10,268 nt of DNA from CAYPUT01 sp046541715 (GTDB lineage: Bacteria > Spirochaetota > Spirochaetia > DSM-27196 > PWMO01): NCBI GenBank assembly GCA_046541715.1, contig JBKHCS010000108.1:1-10268 (forward strand), written 5' to 3'. Positions 1-7,052 of this stretch are shown in pieces. Numbering within the stretch: position 1 is the first letter of the stretch; each line of letters starts with the position of its first letter. A program made the position numbers and the translations under genes. Under the pieces are notes generated by a model. That model ran no database searches and was not told the DNA's origin. It saw only the letters and a list, made by a program, of their open reading frames with translations.

Positions 1-876
1 CGTGTTGATGATCACGGTGGAGCCCAGGAGAATAAAGACCAGCCCGATGATGTTGTACGCCGCCTGAGCGCTTTGGACGATCTCGTAGGAGCTGTTGACC
101 TCCTGCCAGGACCGGGCGATGAGCGCCTGCGGGAGCACGCGCTCGCTTTCGGCGGCACCTTCGAGAGCGGCGGCGAAGAGCCGAGGGTCCGCCGGGTCGG
201 TGGTCTTCAGGAGCACCTCGGTAACCTCGTCCTCCATCCGGGTCAACCGGGCGGCGGCCTTGAGGGGCACGAGAAAACGGCCGTCGTTGAGCCCGGCCAC
301 CGGAAAGCCGAGGATACCCACGACCTCGAAGCTCATGGCGTTGGTGCCCCGGAACTTGGTGGTGGTAAGCACCGTCAGGGTGTCCCCGATACTCAGGCCG
401 GCGCGCTCGGCGAGGCCGGCCCCGAGGAGCGCTTCCCGAGCCCGGGGCTCCGGCATGCGCCCTGCCAAGAGAATCCTCTCGAGATCGCCGAAACCTTTCT
501 CCCGTTCCATGTCGACGCCGAGGCCGGACATGGCCACCCGGTCTTGATCCCGGAAGAGCGTGGCCGGAAAGGGAATCCGGGGAGAAACCGCCGCCACCTC
601 GGGCATCGCCTCGAGACGGGAGACCAGGGCCCCGGCCTCCGGGATGGAGAGATGCAGGGGGTTCAGGTAGTCGTAGCGGTCGTACTCGGCGTTTCGGATC
701 CGTACCTCACCGGTGTAGTAGCTCTGAAGGTTGTAGGCGATGTCGGCGGCGTAACCGGCCAGAAGCGCAAAGAGAAGGCTTACGCTCATTGCCGCGACGG
801 CGATGGCGGTAGCCGACAGGATGCTACGGCGGCGGTTTCGAGAAAGGTTGCGAAGCGCTATGGTCGAGAGTCTCAT
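1..876 (-). CDS. ABC transporter permease, FtsX/MacB/LolE type (C-terminus outside window)
   Basis: This is the membrane subunit of an ABC exporter of the MacB/LolCDE class, seen only as its first 292 codons before the left edge cuts it. The protein begins MRLSTIALRNLSRNRRRS, the usual short basic cytoplasmic start of FtsX-type permeases. A first membrane segment follows at about residues 19-41, then a large extracytoplasmic domain containing GERIL-type family features such as a 'VVGILGFP' strand. A second membrane segment (NIIGLVFILLGSTVIINT) starts at the very edge. The ATG is preceded by AAGGAGAAGGTG, a clear ribosome binding site. The gene starts 10 bases after the stop of the upstream permease and shares its layout, including a matching SWQE motif before the second membrane segment. 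The two probably form a heterodimer. The exported substrate is unknown. Confidence 0.9.
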   Translation of the reverse strand, partial: MRLSTIALRNLSRNRRRSILSATAIAVAAMSVSLLFALLAGYAADIAYNLQSYYTGEVRIRNAEYDRYDYLNPLHLSIPEAGALVSRLEAMPEVAAVSPRIPFPATLFRDQDRVAMSGLGVDMEREKGFGDLERILLAGRMPEPRAREALLGAGLAERAGLSIGDTLTVLTTTKFRGTNAMSFEVVGILGFPVAGLNDGRFLVPLKAAARLTRMEDEVTEVLLKTTDPADPRLFAAALEGAAESERVLPQALIARSWQEVNSSYEIVQSAQAAYNIIGLVFILLGSTVIINT

Positions 877-886
877 CACCTTCTCC

Positions 887-2140
887 TTAGCGCTGGTAGC
901 GCAGGCAGTCCGGTACGCTCCGCCGGACGGCGTGGTTTGTCGGCAGGTAGGCCGATGCGGCGGAGACGAGGACGCCCGAAACGAGGGCCCGGACGAAGGC
1001 AGCCGGGTTCCAGGCCCCCCTCATGATCCCCGCAGTCCGGTAGCCTATATCCATGTTCTCGAGCATCGCCGAATAGTCGATGCCCCAACGAACCAGGGCG
1101 TAGACGACGCCGGCTCCGACGATCAGACCCGCGATGCTCCCGAGAAAGCCCACCGCCCCGGCCTCGTAGAGGAAGAGCAGGCGCACCCGCCGGTCGGGCA
1201 TCCCCAGGGCTCGCAAGGTGCCGATCTCCCGGGTCCGCTCGAAGACCGCCATGATCATCGTGTTAGAGATGCCCACCACGGCGATGACGAAGACTAAGAA
1301 CAGGATGATTCCGCTTCCGGACTTCTTGGTTTCCGCCAGGGCCACGTAGTCCGCCGCCAGCTCCCGCCAAGAGAGAACGCTCAGTTCCCCGGCACCGGCG
1401 CCGATGGCCCCCCGGGCCTGAGAAAGAGACTCATGTAGCTTTGCCGTCTCGGGCAGGCGGAGCGCTATCTCGGTAGCCTTGTCTTCCATCTGCAGGTAGA
1501 GCCGGGCGACATCGAGGGGCAGGTAGACGCTGCTCCGGTCCACCACGGGGTTCGGCGTCTTTACGATGCCGACGACTTCTGCGTCGATGGTCTGGAAGTA
1601 GCCTTCGGCGGTGCGGGTTACGATAATCAGGGGAAAGCCCACCTCAGCGCCGAGACGGTCCGCAAGAATCGCGCCGAGGACGACCCCCGCTTCCCCGGGC
1701 TTTAGCCGGCGTCCGGCGACCAGATGCTCGTCGATCCGAAAGACCGTGCCGTCTCGATCCGGATCGACACCGTAGCCCCGGACCTGCAGGGAGCCGTCCT
1801 CGGGGTAGGGGTTTCGGCGGACGACGAGCTCCGCTTGGAAGACTATTCGCGGGGTCGCGGGAACGCCCGCCTCCTCCAGGTCTTCAACGAGCCTTTCCGG
1901 CTCGGCGATCGCCAGGTCAAGGGGTAGCTCCTCGTGTTCCTCCCAGTACCCCTCGTGGAGCACCTTGGCGGTGCCGGTTTCGTACCAGATGAGGTTTCGC
2001 TCGCTCTCCAGATCCATGCCCACGAGCAGCGAATCCATGGCAATATACGCGACGAGTCCGACCGCGATGGCCGCCGCGGTAATCGCGGTACGGCGGCCGT
2101 AGCGCAGCATGTTCTTCCAGGCCAGGTTGGGGAGGCTCAC
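887..2140 (-). CDS. ABC transporter permease, FtsX/MacB/LolC type
   Basis: A 417-residue inner-membrane permease of a MacB/LolCDE-class ABC exporter. It has the standard four-segment plan: a membrane segment at about residues 18-42, a large extracytoplasmic domain at about 43-272, and three further segments at about 276-300, 320-350 and 382-402. The conserved FtsX motif FERTREIGTLRALGM lies at 300-314, in the cytoplasmic loop thought to contact the ATPase. The C-terminal LPTNHAVRRSVPDCLR segment is also typical. The start is GTG, with its last bases shared with the TGA stop of the ATPase gene (GTGA, 4-base overlap) and a GGGAGGA ribosome binding site inside that gene's end, so translation is probably coupled. 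The ATPase is a separate gene, which is closer to LolCDE than to fused MacB. No adaptor protein gene is visible, so lipoprotein, lipid, peptide or drug export all remain possible. Confidence 0.92.
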   Translation of the reverse strand: MSLPNLAWKNMLRYGRRTAITAAAIAVGLVAYIAMDSLLVGMDLESERNLIWYETGTAKVLHEGYWEEHEELPLDLAIAEPERLVEDLEEAGVPATPRIVFQAELVVRRNPYPEDGSLQVRGYGVDPDRDGTVFRIDEHLVAGRRLKPGEAGVVLGAILADRLGAEVGFPLIIVTRTAEGYFQTIDAEVVGIVKTPNPVVDRSSVYLPLDVARLYLQMEDKATEIALRLPETAKLHESLSQARGAIGAGAGELSVLSWRELAADYVALAETKKSGSGIILFLVFVIAVVGISNTMIMAVFERTREIGTLRALGMPDRRVRLLFLYEAGAVGFLGSIAGLIVGAGVVYALVRWGIDYSAMLENMDIGYRTAGIMRGAWNPAAFVRALVSGVLVSAASAYLPTNHAVRRSVPDCLRYQR

Positions 2141-2802
2141 GACTCTATCCTCCCGTCGTGGAGGCGAACCAGGCGTCCGGCAAAGTCCATGACCATCCGG
2201 TCGTGGGTGGAGAAGACAAAGCTCGTGCCGTGGCGCTCGTGTATCTGCCGCATCAGCGCCAGAATCGCCTCGCCGGTTTTCGAGTCGAGGTTCGCCGTCG
2301 GCTCGTCGGCAAAGACTACCATCGGCTTCTTGACCAGGGCACGGGCAATGGCGACCCGCTGCTGCTGTCCCCCGGAGAGCTGCGCCGGGCGGCGGTGCTC
2401 CAGGCCTTCGAGCCCCACTTCGGCGAGAATCTCGGAGACTCGGGCCCCGGTGCCGTTTACCCTGGTGCCGTCGAGGGAGAGCGCCAACTCGACGTTCTCC
2501 GCGGCGGTCAGGACCGGAATAAGGTTAAAGGACTGAAAGACGAAGCCGAGATTCTCCCGACGGAGGCGCGCCCGGTCCCCGTTCCCGAGCTCTTCGACGG
2601 CAATATCCCCGTAACGAACGCTCCCGGAGGTGGCCCGGTCGATGCACCCGAGGATGTTCAACAGGGTGCTCTTCCCGGAGCCGGAGGGGCCGGCTATCGC
2701 CAAGAACTCACCGTCGTTGATCTCCATATCCACGCCCCGCAAGGCATGAACCACCGTGTCTCCGTCCCGGTAGTCTCTGGTTACCGCTCTTGCCACGATC
2801 AT
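2137..2802 (-). CDS. ABC transporter ATP-binding protein, LolD/MacB family
   Basis: A 221-residue cytoplasmic ATPase that powers the two FtsX-type permeases encoded after it. All ABC motifs are present and intact: Walker A GPSGSGKST (38-46), Q-loop glutamine 90 in FVFQSFNLIP, signature LSGGQQQRVAIARAL (142-156), Walker B VVFADEPT (162-169) with its catalytic glutamate, D-loop NLDS, and the switch histidine in STHD (198-201). The length and the sequence around the Q-loop are typical of the LolD/MacB/FtsE clade. The ATG overlaps the TGA stop of the TetR gene (ATGA), with a GGAGG ribosome binding site inside that gene. It is therefore expressed as part of the regulator-transporter operon. The substrate cannot be told from this subunit. 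Confidence 0.95.
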   Translation of the reverse strand: MIVARAVTRDYRDGDTVVHALRGVDMEINDGEFLAIAGPSGSGKSTLLNILGCIDRATSGSVRYGDIAVEELGNGDRARLRRENLGFVFQSFNLIPVLTAAENVELALSLDGTRVNGTGARVSEILAEVGLEGLEHRRPAQLSGGQQQRVAIARALVKKPMVVFADEPTANLDSKTGEAILALMRQIHERHGTSFVFSTHDRMVMDFAGRLVRLHDGRIES

Positions 2803-3491
2803 CTCGAACCTCCGTCTGTGCCAGGCTTGGGGAGTACCATGGCTTCTACCGTCTCCCGGCTTACGATCTGAAGGCTCCCGGCGGGGGCCCCGATAATGCG
2901 TTCGATACAGCTCATATAGACCGTGACCATCCTCCAGAGCTCCTCGAAGCGCTCCGGTGTCGGGTCCTCTACGGTTGCCAGCGTTAGACGGGCCGAGGTG
3001 TCCCCCATCCCCTGGGAGAGCTGAAAGACGATTCTCCCGGCCTCTTCGGCGAAGGGGCAGTCGAGGCTCCCTTCGGTGGCGCCGTCGGCGACCATCCGGC
3101 TGATGAGGGGGGCGAAACGCTTCTGGTAACTCTGGTAGATCACGTCCCGAAGGCGGATGTTCTCCGGGGCGTAGAGCATCCGGACCGTCTCGACCATCAC
3201 CTCCCGGTTCTCAACCTTCCAGGCGCTGATTGCGGCGAAGAATTCCCGGAGGCGCTCCAATGCCGGGCGGGAGGAGTCGGTCGCGATCGCTTCCAGGTGG
3301 GGCGTCAGGGTTTCGAGCTGCGCCTGGACCATCGCCTCCAAGAGTTCTTCTTTCGACGTGAAATGATGGTAGAAGGTTCCCTTGGCGATCCCCACGGCGG
3401 CGATGATCGCGGCGATCGAAGTCGACTCGTAGCCGCGGGAGTAGAAGAACTGCTGCGCCGTAGAAATGATGTTTTCCTTGGTAGTCTCCAT
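2799..3491 (-). CDS. TetR/AcrR-family transcriptional regulator
   Basis: A 230-residue DNA-binding regulator. The N-terminus (ENIISTAQQFFYSRGYESTS, then IAAIIAAVGIAKGTFYHHFTSKEEL at about residues 26-50) is a classical TetR helix-turn-helix with the recognition helix GTFYHHF. The rest is a helical ligand-binding domain that is poorly conserved, as usual in the family, so no ligand can be named. The ATG at 3491 is preferred. An in-frame ATG exists at 3548 but falls in the predicted -10 box, upstream of the likely transcription start. The gene is first in the operon with the ABC exporter and overlaps the ATPase gene by 4 bases. A perfect 15-base inverted repeat lies between its promoter and its start. 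By family analogy it represses its own operon, and release would follow binding of an exporter substrate or related compound; this is inference. Confidence 0.93.
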   Translation of the reverse strand: METTKENIISTAQQFFYSRGYESTSIAAIIAAVGIAKGTFYHHFTSKEELLEAMVQAQLETLTPHLEAIATDSSRPALERLREFFAAISAWKVENREVMVETVRMLYAPENIRLRDVIYQSYQKRFAPLISRMVADGATEGSLDCPFAEEAGRIVFQLSQGMGDTSARLTLATVEDPTPERFEELWRMVTVYMSCIERIIGAPAGSLQIVSRETVEAMVLPKPGTDGGSR

Positions 3492-3520
3492 CAGGTTTAC
3501 CTGAGCCTCCCATTTGATTA

Positions 3521-3535
3521 GACCGACGGTCGGTC
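3521..3535. promoter_or_regulatory. Probable TetR operator (perfect inverted repeat)
   Basis: GACCGAC-G-GTCGGTC is a perfect inverted repeat with 7-base arms around one central base. It lies about 7-22 bases downstream of the predicted start of the tetR transcript and 30 bases before its ATG. The size, symmetry and position fit an operator for the adjacent TetR-family protein, which would block transcription of tetR and the ABC genes. A copy of one arm (GACCGACGG) recurs at 3581-3589. Confidence 0.7.
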
Positions 3536-3548
3536 GGTTTTCCCGCAT

Positions 3549-3577
3549 AACATAGGCCGATACGAAAGCTTCGTCAA
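3549..3577 (-). promoter_or_regulatory. Sigma70-like promoter of the tetR-ABC operon
   Basis: Read on the minus strand, TTGACG (3577-3572) and TATGTT (3554-3549) are separated by exactly 17 bases. They match the -35 consensus at 5 of 6 positions and the -10 consensus at 4 of 6. The predicted start is near 3542, giving a leader of about 50 bases that contains the inverted-repeat operator. The position ahead of a TetR-family gene supports the call. Confidence 0.6.
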
Positions 3578-3595
3578 GGGGACCGACGGAGAATT

Positions 3596-3624
3596 TTGCC
3601 GCCGGAGGCTCGCTTCGTTATTTT
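3596..3624 (+). promoter_or_regulatory. Possible promoter of htpG (weak)
   Basis: TTGCCG (3596-3601) and TATTTT (3619-3624) are spaced by 17 bases, each matching the sigma70 consensus at 4 of 6 positions. This would give a start near 3631 and a leader of about 37 bases. No CIRCE element (TTAGCACTC-N9-GAGTGCTAA) is present, and no clear sigma32-type site was recognised, so the heat-shock control of this htpG is not visible in the sequence. Confidence 0.35.
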
Positions 3625-3667
3625 TGCCTCACTCAATTCATCAACGAATCACGGACGAGGAGTAGCC

Positions 3668-5536
3668 ATGTCACGCCACGAATTCCAAACGGAAGTAAAC
3701 CAACTTCTCCACCTTATCATCCACTCGCTCTACTCGAACTCGGAGATCTTTCTCCGGGAGCTGGTCTCCAACGCGTCGGACGCCCTCGACAAGCTCAAGT
3801 ACCTGACCCTTACCGACGACGCCTTCAAGAGCCTCAGCTTCGACCCCAGAATCGACATCTCCTTCGACGAGAAGGACAAGAAGACCATCACCATCTCGGA
3901 CACCGGAATAGGAATGGACGAGGCCGATTTAGTCGAGCAACTCGGGACCATCGCCCGGTCGGGAACCAAGAGCTTTCTCGCGCAACTCTCGGGGGACGCG
4001 AAGAAGGACTCGAACCTTATCGGGCAGTTCGGCGTCGGGTTCTACAGCGCCTTTATGGTAGCCGAGAAGGTCGATGTTCTGACCAAGAAGGCGGGAACCG
4101 AGATGGCCTACCTCTGGAGCTCCGACGGAAAGGGGAGCTACGAGGTGCAGGAGGCGACCCGGGAGGGGCACGGCACCACGGTAACCCTTCACCTGATGGA
4201 GGATGGAAAGGAGTACGCTTCCCGGTGGCGTCTCGAGGGCATTATCAAGAAGTATTCGAACCACGTAGCCTTTCCCATCTACCTTCACTTCCCGAAGATC
4301 GAATACGACGACAAGGGGCACGAAATCTCCCGGAGCGACGCGGTGGAACAGATCAATTCCGCGTCGGCGATGTGGCGCAAGCCGAAGAGCGACCTGACGG
4401 AAGAGGACTACGTTACCTTCTACAAGAATCTCGGCCACGACACCGAGGAGCCGTTGACCTACCTCCACACCCGTGCGGAGGGGACCCTGGATTACACGAC
4501 CCTCTTCTACGTCCCGAAGAAGGCGCCCTTCGACATGTACCAGGTCGACTACCAACCCGGCGTGCGCCTCTACGTAAAGCGGGTCTTTATCACCGACGAC
4601 GCCAAGGAGCTGATGCCGGCGTACCTGCGCTTTCTCCGGGGCGTAATCGATTCCGAGGACCTTCCCTTGAACGTAAGCCGGGAGATCCTCCAGGAAAACC
4701 GCGTCCTTGCTTCGATCCGTTCCCAGTCGGTCAAAAAGGTGCTGAACGAGTTCTCCCGCCTTGCCCAGGAGGAGCCGGAGAAGTTCCAGATCTTTGTCGA
4801 ACAGTTCAATCGCCCGATGAAGGAGGGGCTCTACACCGACTACGGCAACCGGGAAACCCTCCTCGAATTGGTGCGGTTTAAGTCTACCAAGGTCGACGGC
4901 TACACGAGCCTCGCCGACTACAAGGAGCGGATGCTTCCGGACCAGAAGGCCATCTACTATGTTACCGGTGACAACATCGAAGCCTTGCGAAAGTCGCCTC
5001 TCCTCGAGGCGTACCGGAAGAAGGATATCGAAGTCCTGCTGATGGACGACGAGGTCGACGAGATCGTCGTCCCGACGATCGGGAGCTACAAGGAGACAGA
5101 CCTCAAACCGATCAACCGATCCGACGCCGGGGAGGACCTAAAGGATGACGCGGCGGGGGATAAGGCCGAACACATCAAGCCGATTCTTACCAAGATCAAG
5201 GCCGTGTTAAAGGATCGCGTCAAGGACGTCGTCGCTTCGGTCCGGCTCTCGGATTCGCCCTCCTGCATCGTTCTCGACGAGAGCGATCCCTCCTTGAAGA
5301 TTCAGGAGCTCTTGAAGTCGATGGGACAGGCGGATATCCCGGAGGTAAAGCCCATTCTCGAGGTAAACCCGGAGCACGCGATTATCCGGCGCCTCGGCGA
5401 GGTGGACGATACCGCCCTTGTTGAGGACTTGAGCATCCTGCTTCTCGAAGAGGCGATGATGGCGGAGAACGTGCCCCTGAAGGACCCGACGGACTTTGTC
5501 GCCCGGCTGAATAGGGTGATGGAGCGGGCGCTGTAG
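3668..5536 (+). CDS. htpG: Molecular chaperone HtpG (bacterial Hsp90)
   Basis: A 622-residue cytoplasmic ATP-dependent chaperone that acts as a homodimer to remodel client proteins, usually after DnaK. The length is nearly that of E. coli HtpG (624). The N-terminal GHKL ATPase domain has ELVSNASDALDK (31-42, with catalytic Glu31, Asn35 and Asp38), DTGIGM (78-83), GTIARSGT (93-100) and the lid motif GQFGVGFYSAFMVA (119-132). The middle domain keeps NVSREILQENR (about 335-345), which holds the arginine that reaches the ATP gamma-phosphate. The C-terminal dimerisation domain is complete and ends RVMERAL. The ATG at 3668 has GAGGAG five bases before it and starts the family N-terminus. An in-frame TTG at 3596 would add 24 unrelated residues and lies in the likely promoter. 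The gene is divergent from tetR, and its stop is one base from the stop of the convergent GH79 gene. Confidence 0.98.
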   Translation: MSRHEFQTEVNQLLHLIIHSLYSNSEIFLRELVSNASDALDKLKYLTLTDDAFKSLSFDPRIDISFDEKDKKTITISDTGIGMDEADLVEQLGTIARSGTKSFLAQLSGDAKKDSNLIGQFGVGFYSAFMVAEKVDVLTKKAGTEMAYLWSSDGKGSYEVQEATREGHGTTVTLHLMEDGKEYASRWRLEGIIKKYSNHVAFPIYLHFPKIEYDDKGHEISRSDAVEQINSASAMWRKPKSDLTEEDYVTFYKNLGHDTEEPLTYLHTRAEGTLDYTTLFYVPKKAPFDMYQVDYQPGVRLYVKRVFITDDAKELMPAYLRFLRGVIDSEDLPLNVSREILQENRVLASIRSQSVKKVLNEFSRLAQEEPEKFQIFVEQFNRPMKEGLYTDYGNRETLLELVRFKSTKVDGYTSLADYKERMLPDQKAIYYVTGDNIEALRKSPLLEAYRKKDIEVLLMDDEVDEIVVPTIGSYKETDLKPINRSDAGEDLKDDAAGDKAEHIKPILTKIKAVLKDRVKDVVASVRLSDSPSCIVLDESDPSLKIQELLKSMGQADIPEVKPILEVNPEHAIIRRLGEVDDTALVEDLSILLLEEAMMAENVPLKDPTDFVARLNRVMERAL

Positions 5537-5537
5537 C

Positions 5538-7052
5538 CTAACCGGGACCCGAGCCCTCCGCTAAAACGAAGCAGTAGCTCAAGGGGCCGAGGATGACGGA
5601 ATCGTCGGTCGTGGGCATGCCGAGGGCTTCCAAGTCGGCGCCGATTCTCCCGCAGGTCCCCGGGAACTTCGTCCCGGGGTCGCCGGCGTTGCCGAGGAGC
5701 TCGGCACCGGGCTCGGCCCCGTTGATTCGAAGCTCCCTCGCGAAGGGGTCCGGGGCCGTCACGCGATAGACCCGGAGTCGGATGCTTCCGGCGAGGATCC
5801 CTGCTAATTCGATTTCGAAAGCATCACGATCGCTGACGTTGATCGCCAAAAGGGTCTTCCGGTTCCGGGGGCCGTCACTCTGGGCGTAGAGCCGCAGATG
5901 GGGCGGTCTATCCTCGGCAACCACTGCGTGAACCCCGGGTCCCATCAACTGCTTCCAGAGTAGGGAGTTCCAGTAGTCCGGATTAGGGATGTAGCTCTCC
6001 GACCGCAGCAATCCGTACTCCGAACCAAAGAGGGTCTGCCGGAATACGCGGTCCTCTCCGGCCAACGCGGCGCTGCTGAGGGCGTCGAGCCACCAGAGCC
6101 CCGAGAGAAAGCGGTCGGACAAGCCGGGCTCACCGCCGTAGAGCGCCGGGCCCAGCTCTCCGAGCCACCGCTCCCCGGCGAAACCCCGGCGCGTTTCGAT
6201 CATTTGGATATGCCGGGAATAGCGCCCCAGCTCGTCGAGGTTCTTGGGTGCCAGGAGACTTTCGGGGCTCGCCCACCGGGTGGAAAAGAATCCCCGGTGC
6301 GAGTGGACGGGGTAGTAGTGCCAGGTGACCACGTCGCAGTCGCCCCCGGCGAAGCGGAGAAACCGGTTGATCTTGGGGTTCTGCTCCCCCACGACGGGCC
6401 AGAAGGAGCTCGCCGGCCCGGCGGTCAAGGCGTCCGGATGTGTCCGGCGGACAAGTTCCGAGAAGAGACGGAAGGCCCGGCTGTACCGCCGGGCTCCGAT
6501 AAAGTGCCTCGGGCCGTGGACGAAAGGGTAACCGTTCACCTCGTTGCCCAGGGCCCAGACGGTAGCGGGCCTCTCGAGGGCGGCGTCGAATTGCAAGAGC
6601 TCCAAGGCGTTCGTCGAGTCCCACTGACCCCGGGAGCTCCAGGCGTCCTTTCCGCAGTTGAGGGTCATCATAAGGGAGAGGCCGGTATTCGAACAGAAAG
6701 TACTGACGGCCTTCCAGGTGTCGGCGGAAAGCACCAGGTTGTCCTGGGCGCCGTGTTGTCGACTCTTGCTCAGACGGGGCTCGAGATCGTACCGTACCCG
6801 GTCCGAAGCCGTGCCGCCGAGGCGGAGAACACCCCCGGCGAAGGCCCGGGTCAATTCGATTAGCCGGGGATCGGACAAGTCTACCGGTGCGGCGGCTGCG
6901 GTACCGAGACCCCGGGCAATCTGTTGGCTTCCCTCCCACCAGAGTCCCCCGAGGAGCTGGGACATGTCGATGGATACGGAGAGAAACCCCGGAGAGAGAC
7001 TCCGAACCTCGCCGCTGATTTGCGGTCTGACGCGTGTAGCGCTAGCTCCCAA
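5538..7052 (-). CDS. Heparanase-like glycoside hydrolase, family GH79, without signal peptide
   Basis: A 504-residue protein resembling animal heparanase, a GH79 retaining endo-beta-glucuronidase. Recognisable blocks in order are LSPGFLSVSID (19-29, start of the fold), VLRLGGTASDRVRYD (75-89), WALGNEVN (166-173) with acid/base Glu171, WHYYPVH (244-250), WLGELGPALYGG (296-307) with nucleophile Glu299, SDRFLSGLWWLDALS (312-326), the VFRQTLFG strand (336-343) and PDYWNSLLWKQLMG (358-371). A beta-sandwich domain follows (about 372-504). The linker peptide excised in mammalian heparanase has no obvious counterpart. Translation appears to start at TTG; an in-frame TGA lies two codons upstream (7058-7056) and no alternative start precedes the first conserved block, so there is no room for a signal peptide. 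The start overlaps the preceding phosphatase gene by 11 bases, with only a weak ribosome site, which suggests translational coupling. The substrate is unknown; a beta-glucuronoside or related intracellular glycan is the family-based guess. Confidence 0.85.
   Translation of the reverse strand: MGASATRVRPQISGEVRSLSPGFLSVSIDMSQLLGGLWWEGSQQIARGLGTAAAAPVDLSDPRLIELTRAFAGGVLRLGGTASDRVRYDLEPRLSKSRQHGAQDNLVLSADTWKAVSTFCSNTGLSLMMTLNCGKDAWSSRGQWDSTNALELLQFDAALERPATVWALGNEVNGYPFVHGPRHFIGARRYSRAFRLFSELVRRTHPDALTAGPASSFWPVVGEQNPKINRFLRFAGGDCDVVTWHYYPVHSHRGFFSTRWASPESLLAPKNLDELGRYSRHIQMIETRRGFAGERWLGELGPALYGGEPGLSDRFLSGLWWLDALSSAALAGEDRVFRQTLFGSEYGLLRSESYIPNPDYWNSLLWKQLMGPGVHAVVAEDRPPHLRLYAQSDGPRNRKTLLAINVSDRDAFEIELAGILAGSIRLRVYRVTAPDPFARELRINGAEPGAELLGNAGDPGTKFPGTCGRIGADLEALGMPTTDDSVILGPLSYCFVLAEGSGPG

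Noticed and set aside
73..1026. Plus-strand open frame of 317 codons opposite the permease genes
   Set aside because: It is antisense to two genes with clear FtsX-family features, has a low-complexity Gly/Arg/Pro-rich translation and no ribosome site; it is a GC-rich shadow.
3492..3548. N-terminal extension of the TetR protein from an ATG at 3548
   Set aside because: That ATG overlaps the predicted -10 box, and the extension would translate the operator. The ATG at 3491 gives the normal TetR N-terminus.
3562..3574. Short inverted repeat ACGAA-AGC-TTCGT between the tetR -35 and -10 boxes
   Set aside because: Only five-base arms around a three-base loop, unrelated to the GACCGAC operator; too short to call a binding site.
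3596..3667. N-terminal extension of HtpG from a TTG at 3596
   Set aside because: The added 24 residues match nothing in the family. The ATG at 3668 has a good ribosome site and the family N-terminus.
3541..3667. Heat-shock control element (CIRCE or sigma32 site) for htpG
   Set aside because: No TTAGCACTC/GAGTGCTAA arms and no convincing CTTGAA/CCCCAT-type promoter were found.
5530..5580. Bidirectional terminator between htpG and the GH79 gene
   Set aside because: Only a 4-base CGGG-A-CCCG pairing was found, with no T-run on either side.
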